DNA of 64,000 nt from Allorhodoferax sp032337135 (GTDB lineage Bacteria; Pseudomonadota; Gammaproteobacteria; Burkholderiales; Burkholderiaceae_C), in NCBI RefSeq assembly GCF_032337135.1, contig NZ_JAVXZZ010000002.1, positions 62,001 to 126,000 of the forward strand, written 5' to 3'. The position numbers and the translations under genes are program-made. This document shows, one piece after another, positions 34,404 to 42,952 of this stretch. Under the pieces are notes generated by a model. The model was not told where the DNA came from and did not search any database. It saw only the letters and a list, made by a program, of their open reading frames with translations. The number at the start of each line of letters is the position of its first letter. The first letter of the stretch is position 1.

Positions 34404-36656
34404 TCAGACCAGCGGGGATTCTGTGGCCGCGCTGGGCGCACGCAGCGGCAGGTCCAGCGTGATGCGTGTGCCTTCGCCCAGGGTGCTTTCCACCACGATG
34501 CTGCCGCCCAGCACCTCGTGCACGATGTTGTAGACGATGTTCATGCCCAGGCCGGAGCCACCCTGGCCGAGCTTGGTGGTGAAGAAGGGGTCGAACACGC
34601 GCTTGCGGGTGTTCTCGGACATGCCGATGCCGTTGTCGCTGTAGACGATGCGCACGTGCCCGGCATCGGTCAGCGTAGCCTGCAGCCGCATGGCCCCCGC
34701 GCTGCGGCCCTCGAAGGCATGCTGCAGCGAGTTGCTGACGAAATTGGTCACGCACTGGCCCAGTGCGCCCGGGAAACTGTCCATCTCGATGCCGGCGGGC
34801 ACCTCCACGACCAGGTCGTGCTGCGCCTTGCGGTACATCGGTGCCAATGTGGTGCACACCTCTTCCATCACGGTAGCCAGGTCAAAGTTGCGCCGCAGGT
34901 CGCTGGACTGGTCCACCGCCACACGCTTGAAGCTGCCGATCAGGTGGTCGGCCCGCTGCAGCGAACGCATCAGGATGTCGGTACCGTTGCTGGCCGCCTC
35001 GACGAAGCTTTGCAGGCTGGATCGGCGCATGGTGTTGCTTCGCATCTCCTGCGCCAGGACCTCGACCTGGTGCTGCAGGGTGCTGGCCACGGTGACACTG
35101 TTGCCGATGGGGGTATTGAGTTCATGCGCTACCCCCGCTACCAGGGACCCCAGCGCGGCCATCTTCTCCGACCGCACCAGTTCGGCCTGCATGGCCTTGA
35201 CCGATACCAGGGCCTGCGCAAGCTCAGCGTTGGCCTGTTCCAGCACCTTGGTGCGGTTTTCCACGCGCGCCTCAAGTTCGAGGTTCATGCGCTGGATCTC
35301 GTCCTGGGCATTGCGCAACTCCGTGATGTCGATGAACGTCAGCAGCAGGATGCGTTCCGCTCCTACCATGACGAAGCGGGTGGACGTCAGGCCACGCACC
35401 GTGCGGCCGTCGCGGGTGCGGAAATCGAGCGGGTAGTTGTCCAGCGCTTCGCCCTCGGTCATGCGCCCAAAGAAGGCGCGCCGTTGTGCGGGTTCGGCCC
35501 ACAGCCCCATCTGCGTGCCGGTGTGTCCCTGCAACTCCTGCAGGCTGTATCCGAATTTCTCGATCCAGGCGTCGTTGGCGTCGAGGAAGGTGCCATCGGA
35601 AGGGCGCCCCAGGATGGCGCTGACGGGTGACTGCCGGAACAGGATGATGAAGCGCTGCTCACTCTGGCGCAGCGAGTCCTGCGATGCCTGCAACCGGTCC
35701 ATGAAGTTCAGCAGCACGCGCCCCAGCAGCACCGCCAGGGCGGCGATGGCAAAGGCCAGTGCCAGGCGCCCGCGGGTGCGCTCGCGCCAGGCGACCGTGA
35801 CCTGCTCCAGTGGGCGCGCATAGACGGCCGTGATGGCGAAGTCGTGGTTGTGGCGGTAGGTGTAGAGGTTGGTTCCGGGGTCATCGTCCAGAAAGAGCGC
35901 CGCCTCAAAGGAGCCCTCACGCTCATGCTGCTGCAGATGCGCAAACTGCGGGTCCTCGTTGAGGTTGCGGTTCATGAAGCGCGCCTCGAAGGGGGAGCGC
36001 AGGATCACGTGGCCGTCGTCGGCCACCAGCGAGACGGCAGCCTGGTTTTCCGCCGCGACACGCGCATAGAGCTGGCTGAAGTAGGACAGCCGAACGTCCA
36101 CGGCAATGACGCCAATGACGCGGTCGTTGTGGTCCACCAGCGTGCGGCTGATCGGCAGCACCCATTGGCTGTCGTAGTTGCTGGCGTAGGGGCGACCGAC
36201 CACTGCTTCGCGGTAGGAGGGGTGGCTGAGCAGGTAGAACACGTCGTTGCGGTAGGCCACCGACAGGGCGTGGGTGGGGTAGTCCGGCGAGCTGATCCAA
36301 CTCTGCCCTTCGGGCGTGACGTACTGCAGGGCCTTGAGGTGGCGGCTGTACGACAGGTCGTACTCGGCCACCAGCTTGCGGATCTGTTCGGCAGACAAGG
36401 CACGCTCGCGGTTGAGCTGCTGTACCTTGTGCACCACCTGGTCCAAGGTGTGCACGGCATCCTTGAGGGTCTGGTGGGCGTTTTCGTCGAGCAGCCGCAC
36501 CGCAATGAGTCCGTTGGTGGTTTCGGCCGCCATGGTCTGGCGGTAGTCCTGGTCCACGGCCCACCAGGTCTGGACCAGGATCGCCACCAGCACCATGGCC
36601 ACGGCCAGCACGACCAGATGGCGGCTCGCCAGCCCGTGGTGTGCTGGGGTGATCAT
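34404..36656 (-). CDS. Membrane sensor histidine kinase coupled to a binding protein
   Basis: 750 residues from ATG 36656, which overlaps the stop of the upstream binding-protein gene (ATGA). An N-terminal membrane helix (about 12-34), a dCache-like periplasmic sensor (35-295), a second helix (about 297-318), a PAS domain (about 335-445) and a coiled coil precede the kinase core. His511 is in the H box VAHELNTPIGN; the N box (NFVSNSLQH) is near 638, DNGIGM near 674 and GSGLGMNI near 700. No receiver domain and no adjacent response regulator. Coupling to the GlpV-like protein suggests that it reads the liganded binding protein. Confidence 0.92.
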   Translation of the reverse strand: MITPAHHGLASRHLVVLAVAMVLVAILVQTWWAVDQDYRQTMAAETTNGLIAVRLLDENAHQTLKDAVHTLDQVVHKVQQLNRERALSAEQIRKLVAEYDLSYSRHLKALQYVTPEGQSWISSPDYPTHALSVAYRNDVFYLLSHPSYREAVVGRPYASNYDSQWVLPISRTLVDHNDRVIGVIAVDVRLSYFSQLYARVAAENQAAVSLVADDGHVILRSPFEARFMNRNLNEDPQFAHLQQHEREGSFEAALFLDDDPGTNLYTYRHNHDFAITAVYARPLEQVTVAWRERTRGRLALAFAIAALAVLLGRVLLNFMDRLQASQDSLRQSEQRFIILFRQSPVSAILGRPSDGTFLDANDAWIEKFGYSLQELQGHTGTQMGLWAEPAQRRAFFGRMTEGEALDNYPLDFRTRDGRTVRGLTSTRFVMVGAERILLLTFIDITELRNAQDEIQRMNLELEARVENRTKVLEQANAELAQALVSVKAMQAELVRSEKMAALGSLVAGVAHELNTPIGNSVTVASTLQHQVEVLAQEMRSNTMRRSSLQSFVEAASNGTDILMRSLQRADHLIGSFKRVAVDQSSDLRRNFDLATVMEEVCTTLAPMYRKAQHDLVVEVPAGIEMDSFPGALGQCVTNFVSNSLQHAFEGRSAGAMRLQATLTDAGHVRIVYSDNGIGMSENTRKRVFDPFFTTKLGQGGSGLGMNIVYNIVHEVLGGSIVVESTLGEGTRITLDLPLRAPSAATESPLV

Positions 36657-38395
36657 TGCACGCGCCCTTCCTTCCAGGCCTGCAGCAGGCGCTCGTAGGG
36701 AATGGTCTCGCCGTGCGGGGTTTCCCACTCCAGCTTCTTCCAGGGGGCGCCACGGTCGCTGAGTCGGTCCTGTGGCGGCAACGATGCGTTCAGGCGTGGT
36801 GTGCAGCGCTGCATGCCGCTGCGCTGCAGGCTGGCCAGCACCTCATCCATCTCGCGGGCCAGGGTGTCCATGGCCTGCTGCGGTGTCTTCTCGCCCGACA
36901 GGGCCGTGGCCACGTTGCGCCACCACAGCGGCGCCATGCGCGGGTAGTCGGGCACGTTGGTGCCCGTGGGGGTCCAGGCCACCCGGGCCGGGCTGCGGTA
37001 GAACTCGATCAGGCCGCCATAGCGGGATGCGTTCTTGGTGAAGTACGGGTGCTTGATGTCGGACTCGCGGATGAAGGTCAGGCCCACGATGGACTTGCGC
37101 AGCGACACCGTCTTGGATGTCACGAATTGGGCGTAGAGCCAGGCCGCGGCCGTCTGGTCCGGGGGCGTGGAGCGCAGGAAGGTCCAGGAGCCCACGTCCT
37201 GGTAGCCGTTCTGCATGCCGGTCTTCCAGTAGGGGCCGTGGGGCGAGGGCGCCATGCGCCACTTGGGGCTACCGTCCTTGTTCACGGCGGCAATGCCGGG
37301 CTGGGTCAGGGGAGCGGTAAAGGCGGTGTACCAGAAGATCTGCTGCGCGATCTGCCCCTGGCCCGGCACGGGGCCTGCGTCCGAGAACGTCATGCCCATG
37401 GCCTGCGGCGGGGCATAGGCCTTGAGCCAGTCCACGAACTTGGTCAGGGCGAAAACAGCCGCGGGCGAGTTCGTGGCACCGCCGCGCGCCACCGAGGCCC
37501 CGACAGGGGTGCATTGGTCCGGAGCCACGCGAATGCCCCATTCATCCACCGGCAAGCCGTTGGGTATCCCCTTGTCGGCCGCGCCTGCCATGGACAGCCA
37601 GGCGTCGGTGAAGCGCCAGCCCAGCGAGGGGTCGCGCTTGCCGTAGTCCATGTGACCGTACACGCGCACGCCGTCGATCTCCTTCACGTGGTTGGTGAAG
37701 AAGTCGGCGATGTCTTCGTAGGCGGTCCAGTTCAGCGGTACGCCCAATGGGTACTTGTAGCGCGCCAAGAACTGCTCCTGCAGGTCCTTGCGGGCAAACC
37801 AGTCGGCACGGAACCAGTACAGGTTGGCAAACTGCTGGTCGGGCAGCTGGTAGAGCTTGCCGTCGGGCGCGGTGGTGAACTGCAACCCGATGAAGTCCTT
37901 CAGGTCCAGGTTCGGGTTGGTGTACTCGCGCCCGGCACCATTCATGTAGTCGGTGAGCGGCACCACGGCGCCATAGCGGTAGTGGGTGCCGATCAGGTCC
38001 GAGTCCGAAATCCAGCCATCGAAGCTGTGGGCGCCGGTCTTCATGGCGGTGTAGAGACGGTCCACCAGATCGCCTTCGGTCGTGATGGTGTGCTCCACCG
38101 CAATGCCGGTGATGTCCTCGAAGGCACGCGCCAGTACCTTGGACTCGTATTCGTGGGTGTCGATGCGTTCCGACACGACCCGGATCCTGGTGACACCGCG
38201 CTGCCGCAGCGTTTCGGCGGTGCGCTCAAACCAGCGCATTTCCTCCAGCTGCTGTGCGCGGTTGAGGCTGGAGAGCTTGAATTCCGTGTCGAGCCAGCGC
38301 TGTATCGCTGCGCTGTCGGCGAAAGCGGACCCGAGGGCAGTGGCAAGCACTGCGCACAGCGCGCTTTGAACCAACAGTCTTATCTTGGGCTTCAT
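36653..38395 (-). CDS. GlpV-like (glycerol) extracellular solute-binding protein
   Basis: 580 residues from ATG 38395; signal peptide ends at SAFA before DSAAIQRW. The sequence follows the large glycerol-binding protein of the GlpSTPQUV ABC system as I remember it: ERIDTHEYESKVLARAFEDI, DGWISDSDLIGTHYRYG, GKLYQLPDQQFANLYWFRAD and MDYGKRDPSLGWRFTDAWLS. In that system it delivers glycerol to the permease. Here no permease or ATPase gene is near and the gene overlaps a sensor kinase, so a sensing role is likely. A ligand other than glycerol is possible. Confidence 0.85.
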   Translation of the reverse strand: MKPKIRLLVQSALCAVLATALGSAFADSAAIQRWLDTEFKLSSLNRAQQLEEMRWFERTAETLRQRGVTRIRVVSERIDTHEYESKVLARAFEDITGIAVEHTITTEGDLVDRLYTAMKTGAHSFDGWISDSDLIGTHYRYGAVVPLTDYMNGAGREYTNPNLDLKDFIGLQFTTAPDGKLYQLPDQQFANLYWFRADWFARKDLQEQFLARYKYPLGVPLNWTAYEDIADFFTNHVKEIDGVRVYGHMDYGKRDPSLGWRFTDAWLSMAGAADKGIPNGLPVDEWGIRVAPDQCTPVGASVARGGATNSPAAVFALTKFVDWLKAYAPPQAMGMTFSDAGPVPGQGQIAQQIFWYTAFTAPLTQPGIAAVNKDGSPKWRMAPSPHGPYWKTGMQNGYQDVGSWTFLRSTPPDQTAAAWLYAQFVTSKTVSLRKSIVGLTFIRESDIKHPYFTKNASRYGGLIEFYRSPARVAWTPTGTNVPDYPRMAPLWWRNVATALSGEKTPQQAMDTLAREMDEVLASLQRSGMQRCTPRLNASLPPQDRLSDRGAPWKKLEWETPHGETIPYERLLQAWKEGRVQ

Positions 38396-38477
38396 GTCTA
38401 CGGTGGCGGTGCCCCGGTTTTTTTCGGAACCACTATACGACAGATGCACCAGTTTGGGCACTGGGCAGCCCGGGTTT

Positions 38478-39383
38478 TCAGCGGCGCGGGCTCCCGATCA
38501 GGCCCGACGACAGCGCCGTACCCAGCACGATGACGGCGGCGCAGCCCAGCATCCACAGCGTGACCGTCTCGCCCAGCAACACCACGCCGTAGGCCACCGC
38601 AAACACCGGAATGGCGAAGGTCACCGACAAGGCCCGCGCCGGGCCCGCGCGCTCGATGAGGCGGAAATACAGCACGTAGGCCAGGCCCGTGCACAGCAGG
38701 CCCAGTGCAGCAATGGCGGCCCAGGCCTGCAGACCGGGCGTGGTGGTTGGCCAGTACCAGACCAGCAGCGGGGCCAGCGCCAGCGTGGCCCCCAGTTGGC
38801 TGCCGGCCGAGGACACCAGCGAGGGCACGCCGCCCAGATTTTTCTTGGCCAGGCTACCCGAGATGCCGTAGCACAGCGTGGCCGTCAGGCAGGCCAGCAC
38901 GGCCCAGCCGCTGGACAGGCCCGAGGCGTCCGGCGTGAAGCTGGCCTTCTTCCAGGCCAGGGCGCACACCCCGGCAAAGCCAATAGCCAGACCCGCCAGA
39001 CGCGTGCGCGAAGGCTTGTCGCCCAACCAGGCCCAGGCCACCAGGGCGCCAAAGAGCGGTACCGTGGCATTGAGAATGGCTGACAGCCCGGTGCTGATGG
39101 ACAGCAGCGCAAAGCTGAAGCAGGCAAATGGAATGGCCGAGTTCATGACCCCGATGGCCATGGTGCGCACGCCGAACTGGCGCATGGCCGCGACTTGGCC
39201 GCGCAGCGCCACCAGCGGCAGCAGGAAGGCCGCGGCAATGAGTGTGCGCAGGCCTGCGGTAGCGAATACCCCGAACTCGCGCGTGGCCGTGCGCATGAAC
39301 AGGAAGGACGCGCCCCAGATGGCAGCCAGCAGCACAAAGTCCACCGCCCAGGTGCGGGGCGAGGACGCTTTCGAGTCAGTCAT
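38478..39383 (-). CDS. EamA-family (DMT) transporter
   Basis: 301 residues, about ten transmembrane helices in two EamA repeats (VDFVLLAAIWGASFLFMRTA, then AGPARALSVTFAIPVFAVAYGVVLLGE). It overlaps the end of ogt by eight bases, so the two are co-translated. Substrate unknown; it is only distantly like the other EamA protein at 32574. Confidence 0.9.
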   Translation of the reverse strand: MTDSKASSPRTWAVDFVLLAAIWGASFLFMRTATREFGVFATAGLRTLIAAAFLLPLVALRGQVAAMRQFGVRTMAIGVMNSAIPFACFSFALLSISTGLSAILNATVPLFGALVAWAWLGDKPSRTRLAGLAIGFAGVCALAWKKASFTPDASGLSSGWAVLACLTATLCYGISGSLAKKNLGGVPSLVSSAGSQLGATLALAPLLVWYWPTTTPGLQAWAAIAALGLLCTGLAYVLYFRLIERAGPARALSVTFAIPVFAVAYGVVLLGETVTLWMLGCAAVIVLGTALSSGLIGSPRR

Positions 39384-39879
39384 GGTGTTGTTCCAGTTGC
39401 AGCAGCGCGCGCTTGCGCTCCAGGCCGCCAGCGTAACCGGTCAGGCTGCCGTCGACGCCGAGCACCCGGTGGCAGGGCACCACCAGGCTCAGGGGGTTGC
39501 GGCCTACGGCGGCGGCTACGGCACGCACGGCTTGGGGCTGGCCCAGCTGTACCGCCAGCGCGCCATAGCTCAGGGTCTGGCCGCAGGCGATGGACTGCAG
39601 CGCCTGCCACACCGCTCGCTGAAACGCCGTGCCGCGGGTCAGGTCCAGCGGCAGGTCGAAGGCACGGCGTGTGCCTGCCAGGTAGGTGTCGATTTGCGCC
39701 GCGGCCTCACACAGCAGCGCATCGTTCGGCGCTTCGGTGCCGCCCAGTGCAGTGGGGAAATGCTTCTGGCCCACAAACCAGACGCCGTACAGGCCCTGGG
39801 GCGTGCGCGCCAGCACCATGGCGCCCATGCGGGTGGGGTGCTGCTTCAGGAGGAGGTGTTCGAAGGTTTTTCTGGTCAT
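39376..39879 (-). CDS. ogt: Methylated-DNA-protein cysteine methyltransferase
   Basis: 167 residues. It removes O6-alkyl groups from guanine in a suicidal transfer to the cysteine in LVVPCHRVLG. The Asn/Arg DNA-binding helix (FQRAVWQALQSIACGQTLSYGALA) is in place. The start codon and the ribosome-binding-site-like AGAGG come from repeat copy D, which fills the gap to the AlkA gene. Ogt and the Ada/AlkA fusion together form an alkylation-repair module. Confidence 0.96.
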   Translation of the reverse strand: MTRKTFEHLLLKQHPTRMGAMVLARTPQGLYGVWFVGQKHFPTALGGTEAPNDALLCEAAAQIDTYLAGTRRAFDLPLDLTRGTAFQRAVWQALQSIACGQTLSYGALAVQLGQPQAVRAVAAAVGRNPLSLVVPCHRVLGVDGSLTGYAGGLERKRALLQLEQHHD

Positions 39880-39932
39880 TTTGGCCTCTAGCCCCGGTAG
39901 ATATTGCGTAGGTAGCTATTGTTTTGCTAGCG
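39877..39932 (+). repeat. 57-bp dispersed repeat, copy D (56 bp)
   Basis: It bridges two minus-strand genes. Read on the minus strand it supplies the last codons and TAG stop of the Ada/AlkA gene, then AGAGG-CCAAA-ATG as ribosome-binding site and start of ogt. Core ATATTGCGTAGGTAGCTATT and GCTAGCG. Confidence 0.88.
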
Positions 39933-41430
39933 ACTGCCAGGCGCGCACGACGCCGTAGCTGCGCCAGGGGCGCCACTGCTCGGCCACTGCTTCAGCGGCT
40001 TGGGCGGGGTGGGTGTGCTGGCGCAGGCCCAGCGCGTTGTGCAGCGCCACGTCACCGGCCACGAAGGCATCGGGCCAGCGCAATGCACGCATGGCGATGT
40101 AGTTCGCGGTCCAGGGCCCGATGCCGGGCAGCGCCTGCAGTGCCGCCATGGTGGACGCCACCGGTGCGCCCGGGTGCAGCGGCAGGCTCCCGTCGGCGCA
40201 GGCCTGGGCCAGTGCACGCAGGGCCTTCTGTCGCTGGCGCACGATGCCCAGCGCGCCGAGCGCGTCGTCGCTCAGGGCCAGTAGTTCGGTCGGTGTGGGA
40301 AAGCGGTGCGTGAGCGCCGCATGGGGCGTGTCCACGGGCCCGCCGCAGGCCAGCACCAGGCGCTTGGCCAAGGTGTGCGCTGCGGCCACGGTGATCTGCT
40401 GGCCCAGCACGGCGCGCACGGCCAGCTCGAAGCCGTCCATCGCGCCGGGTATGCGCACCCCGGCGGCATCGGGCCAGGTGGCGGCCAGCGCGGTACCAAT
40501 GGCCTGCGGGTCGGCGTCCAGGTCGAGCCAGGCGCGCACCAGGGCCAGCACCTGGGGCAGGGCAGCCACCAGGGCGGGCGCGACCTGCAGCTGCACGCAG
40601 GGCTCGGTGGTATCGAAACGGCAGGCGATCCAGCCCGAAAGCCCCGTGGTCCCGTGGACCAGCCGCAGCGTGCGGGTCACCGTGCGCGCCGTGGTGTCCA
40701 CCACCTCCACCCCGGGAATGGCGCGCTGGGCCAGGAAGGCCAGTACGCGCTCCACGTCGTAGGGCGGGCGGTAGTACAGGCGCAGCGACAGTGTGGCCTG
40801 CGCTGCGTTGCCCGTGGCGCGCACCTGGCTGGGCGTCAGGCGGTAGTGGGCCTGCAGCGCCGCGTTGAAGGTGCGCAGGCTGGCAAAGCCACTCAGGGCG
40901 GCTACGTCGGCCATGGGCAGCGTGGTGTCGGTAAGCAGCTGCTTGGCGCACAGCAGCTGGTGCGTGCGCTGGAAATTTTGGGGCGACACGCCAAAAGCGG
41001 CCTGGAAGATGCGCCGCAGGTGGCGCTCGCTCACCCCCAGGCGCGCGGCCACCGTGGCCATGGACGGTGCGTCGCCCTCGACCACCGGGCGCGACAGCCA
41101 GCGCGCCGCTTCCTGGGCCAGGATGTGGGAGGCGTCCTGGGTAGACCAGACCGGCTCGCTGCGCGAAGCGGGGGCCAGCTCGGGGCGGCAGCGCAGGCAG
41201 GGGCGAAATCCCGCCGCCTCGGCCTGCGCGGCCAGGGCAAAGAAGCGGCAGTTGTCCCGTTTGGGCGTACGCACCTTGCACACCGGGCGGCAGTACACAC
41301 CGGTGCTGGTGACGGCCGTGAAGAAGCGGCCGTCGAAACGCGCATCGCGGGCCTGCAGCGCGCGGTAGCAGCCTTCGTCTTCCAGCACGGAAGCGGAGGG
41401 TGTCAGCGGGGCGGCGGCGGTCTGGGGCAT
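39916..41430 (-). CDS. alkA: Ada-N / AraC / AlkA fusion: adaptive-response regulator and DNA-3-methyladenine glycosylase II
   Basis: 504 residues from ATG 41430. Domains in order: Ada metal-binding and methyl-accepting domain (about 20-95; cysteines in GVYCRPVCKV and FRPCLRCRPE), AraC-type helix-turn-helix (about 105-200), AlkA N-terminal domain (about 210-325) and HhH-GPD glycosylase (about 330-500) with LPGIGPWTANYIAMRAL and the catalytic aspartate in FVAGDVAL. It senses methylphosphotriesters and excises alkylated bases. The last codons and stop lie in repeat copy D. Confidence 0.93.
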   Translation of the reverse strand: MPQTAAAPLTPSASVLEDEGCYRALQARDARFDGRFFTAVTSTGVYCRPVCKVRTPKRDNCRFFALAAQAEAAGFRPCLRCRPELAPASRSEPVWSTQDASHILAQEAARWLSRPVVEGDAPSMATVAARLGVSERHLRRIFQAAFGVSPQNFQRTHQLLCAKQLLTDTTLPMADVAALSGFASLRTFNAALQAHYRLTPSQVRATGNAAQATLSLRLYYRPPYDVERVLAFLAQRAIPGVEVVDTTARTVTRTLRLVHGTTGLSGWIACRFDTTEPCVQLQVAPALVAALPQVLALVRAWLDLDADPQAIGTALAATWPDAAGVRIPGAMDGFELAVRAVLGQQITVAAAHTLAKRLVLACGGPVDTPHAALTHRFPTPTELLALSDDALGALGIVRQRQKALRALAQACADGSLPLHPGAPVASTMAALQALPGIGPWTANYIAMRALRWPDAFVAGDVALHNALGLRQHTHPAQAAEAVAEQWRPWRSYGVVRAWQSLAKQ

Positions 41431-41552
41431 GGGCCAATGATAGGCCGCTGCCGTGTCGGGCACTGGCAGTTTTCGGACATGTTCCTGTGGCGCTTTCGAC
41501 CAAGTCCAGCACCTACAATGCCCGCTCTTGCTACCCGTGCGGTTACGCCGCG

Positions 41553-42950
41553 ATGACGAATAAGCCAATGCAACTTTCCGCCAGCATTTTCAAAGCCTAC
41601 GACATCCGGGGCGTCGTGCCCAGTACCCTGAACGAAGAAGTGGCCCTGCGGCTGGGTCGCGCCTTCGGCACCGTGGCCGTGGCTGAGGGCGAAACCACCG
41701 TGGCCGTGGGCCGCGATGGCCGCCTGAGCGGCCCCGCCATGAGCGCCGCACTGATCCGCGGCTTGCAGGAGGCGGGTGTGCGGGTCATCGACGTCGGCAT
41801 GGTGACCACGCCGATGCTGTATTTCGCCGCCAATACCCTGTGCCGCAGCGGCATCCAGGTCACGGGCAGCCACAACCCCAAGGACTACAACGGCTTCAAG
41901 ATGGTGATGGGCGGCCGCGCCATCTACGGCGACGAGATCCAGGCCCTGCGCCGCATCATGACGGACGGCAGCTGGACCCTGCGCGAAGGCGGCAGCGTGG
42001 AGCAGACCGACGTGCAGGCCGCCTACACGGCGCGCATCGCGGGTGACATAAAGCTGGCGCGCCCGATCAAGGTGGTGGTGGACTCGGGCAACGGCATTGC
42101 CGGTGCCTCGGCCCCGGCCATCCTGCGCGCCGTTGGCTGCGAGGTGATCGAGCTCTACAGCGAGGTCGACGGCAACTTCCCCAACCACCACCCGGACCCG
42201 AGCAAGCCCGAGAACCTGCGCGACCTGATCGAAGCGCTGCGCATGAGCGACGCCGAGCTGGGCCTGGCCTTTGACGGTGACGGCGACCGCCTCGGCATCG
42301 TCACCAAGGACGGCACCAACATCTACCCCGACCGCCAGATGATGCTGTTTGCGCAGGATGTTCTCTCACGCGTGCCCGGCGGCACCATCCTGTTCGACGT
42401 GAAGTGCTCGCAGCGCCTGGCCCCGGCCATCGAGGCCGCCGGTGGTGTGGCGCTGATGTACAAGACCGGGCACTCGCTCATCAAGGCCAAGATGAAGGAG
42501 ATCGACTCGCCGCTGGGTGGCGAGATGAGCGGCCACATCTTCTTCAAGGAGCGCTGGTACGGGTTTGATGACGGCACCTACGCCGGGGCAAGGTTGCTGG
42601 AGATTGTGAGCAAGTCGCCGGATGCCAATGCCGTGCTCAACGCCCTGCCCACGAGCTTTTCCACCCCCGAACTCAACGTGCCCTGCGCCGAGGGCGAGCC
42701 GCACCGCGTGGTGCAGGCGCTGGTGGAGGCGGCCACCTTTGAAAGTCCAGCCGTAGTGAACACGATTGACGGCTTGCGCGTGGACTGGCCGGATGGCTTT
42801 GGCCTGGTGCGCGCCTCAAACACCACGCCGGTTCTGGTGCTGCGCTTCGAAGGCCACACCCAGGCCGCGCTGGAGCGCATCGAGCACGCCATGGTGGCCC
42901 TGCTGCACAGCGTCAAGCCCGACGCGCGTTTTGAAGCGGCGGCGCATTGA
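41553..42950 (+). CDS. algC: Phosphomannomutase / phosphoglucomutase
   Basis: 465 residues from ATG 41553; ATG 41568 (MQLSASIFKAYDIRG) is equally plausible since neither has a good ribosome-binding site. It interconverts hexose 1- and 6-phosphates to supply lipopolysaccharide and exopolysaccharide precursors. The phosphoserine loop is TGSHNPKDYNG (Ser106), the Mg site DGDGDRLG and the sugar loop GEMSGH. It is closely followed by waaC and waaA. Confidence 0.93.
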   Translation: MTNKPMQLSASIFKAYDIRGVVPSTLNEEVALRLGRAFGTVAVAEGETTVAVGRDGRLSGPAMSAALIRGLQEAGVRVIDVGMVTTPMLYFAANTLCRSGIQVTGSHNPKDYNGFKMVMGGRAIYGDEIQALRRIMTDGSWTLREGGSVEQTDVQAAYTARIAGDIKLARPIKVVVDSGNGIAGASAPAILRAVGCEVIELYSEVDGNFPNHHPDPSKPENLRDLIEALRMSDAELGLAFDGDGDRLGIVTKDGTNIYPDRQMMLFAQDVLSRVPGGTILFDVKCSQRLAPAIEAAGGVALMYKTGHSLIKAKMKEIDSPLGGEMSGHIFFKERWYGFDDGTYAGARLLEIVSKSPDANAVLNALPTSFSTPELNVPCAEGEPHRVVQALVEAATFESPAVVNTIDGLRVDWPDGFGLVRASNTTPVLVLRFEGHTQAALERIEHAMVALLHSVKPDARFEAAAH

Positions 42951-42952
42951 AG

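Noticed and set aside
36656..38533. Open frame of 625 codons on the plus strand
   Set aside because: Mirror of the solute-binding protein gene, with no domain signal and no ribosome-binding site.
42947..42952. TTG start for waaC two codons upstream of ATG
   Set aside because: ATG 42953 is adjacent and preferred; the TTG overlaps the previous stop and adds nothing conserved.
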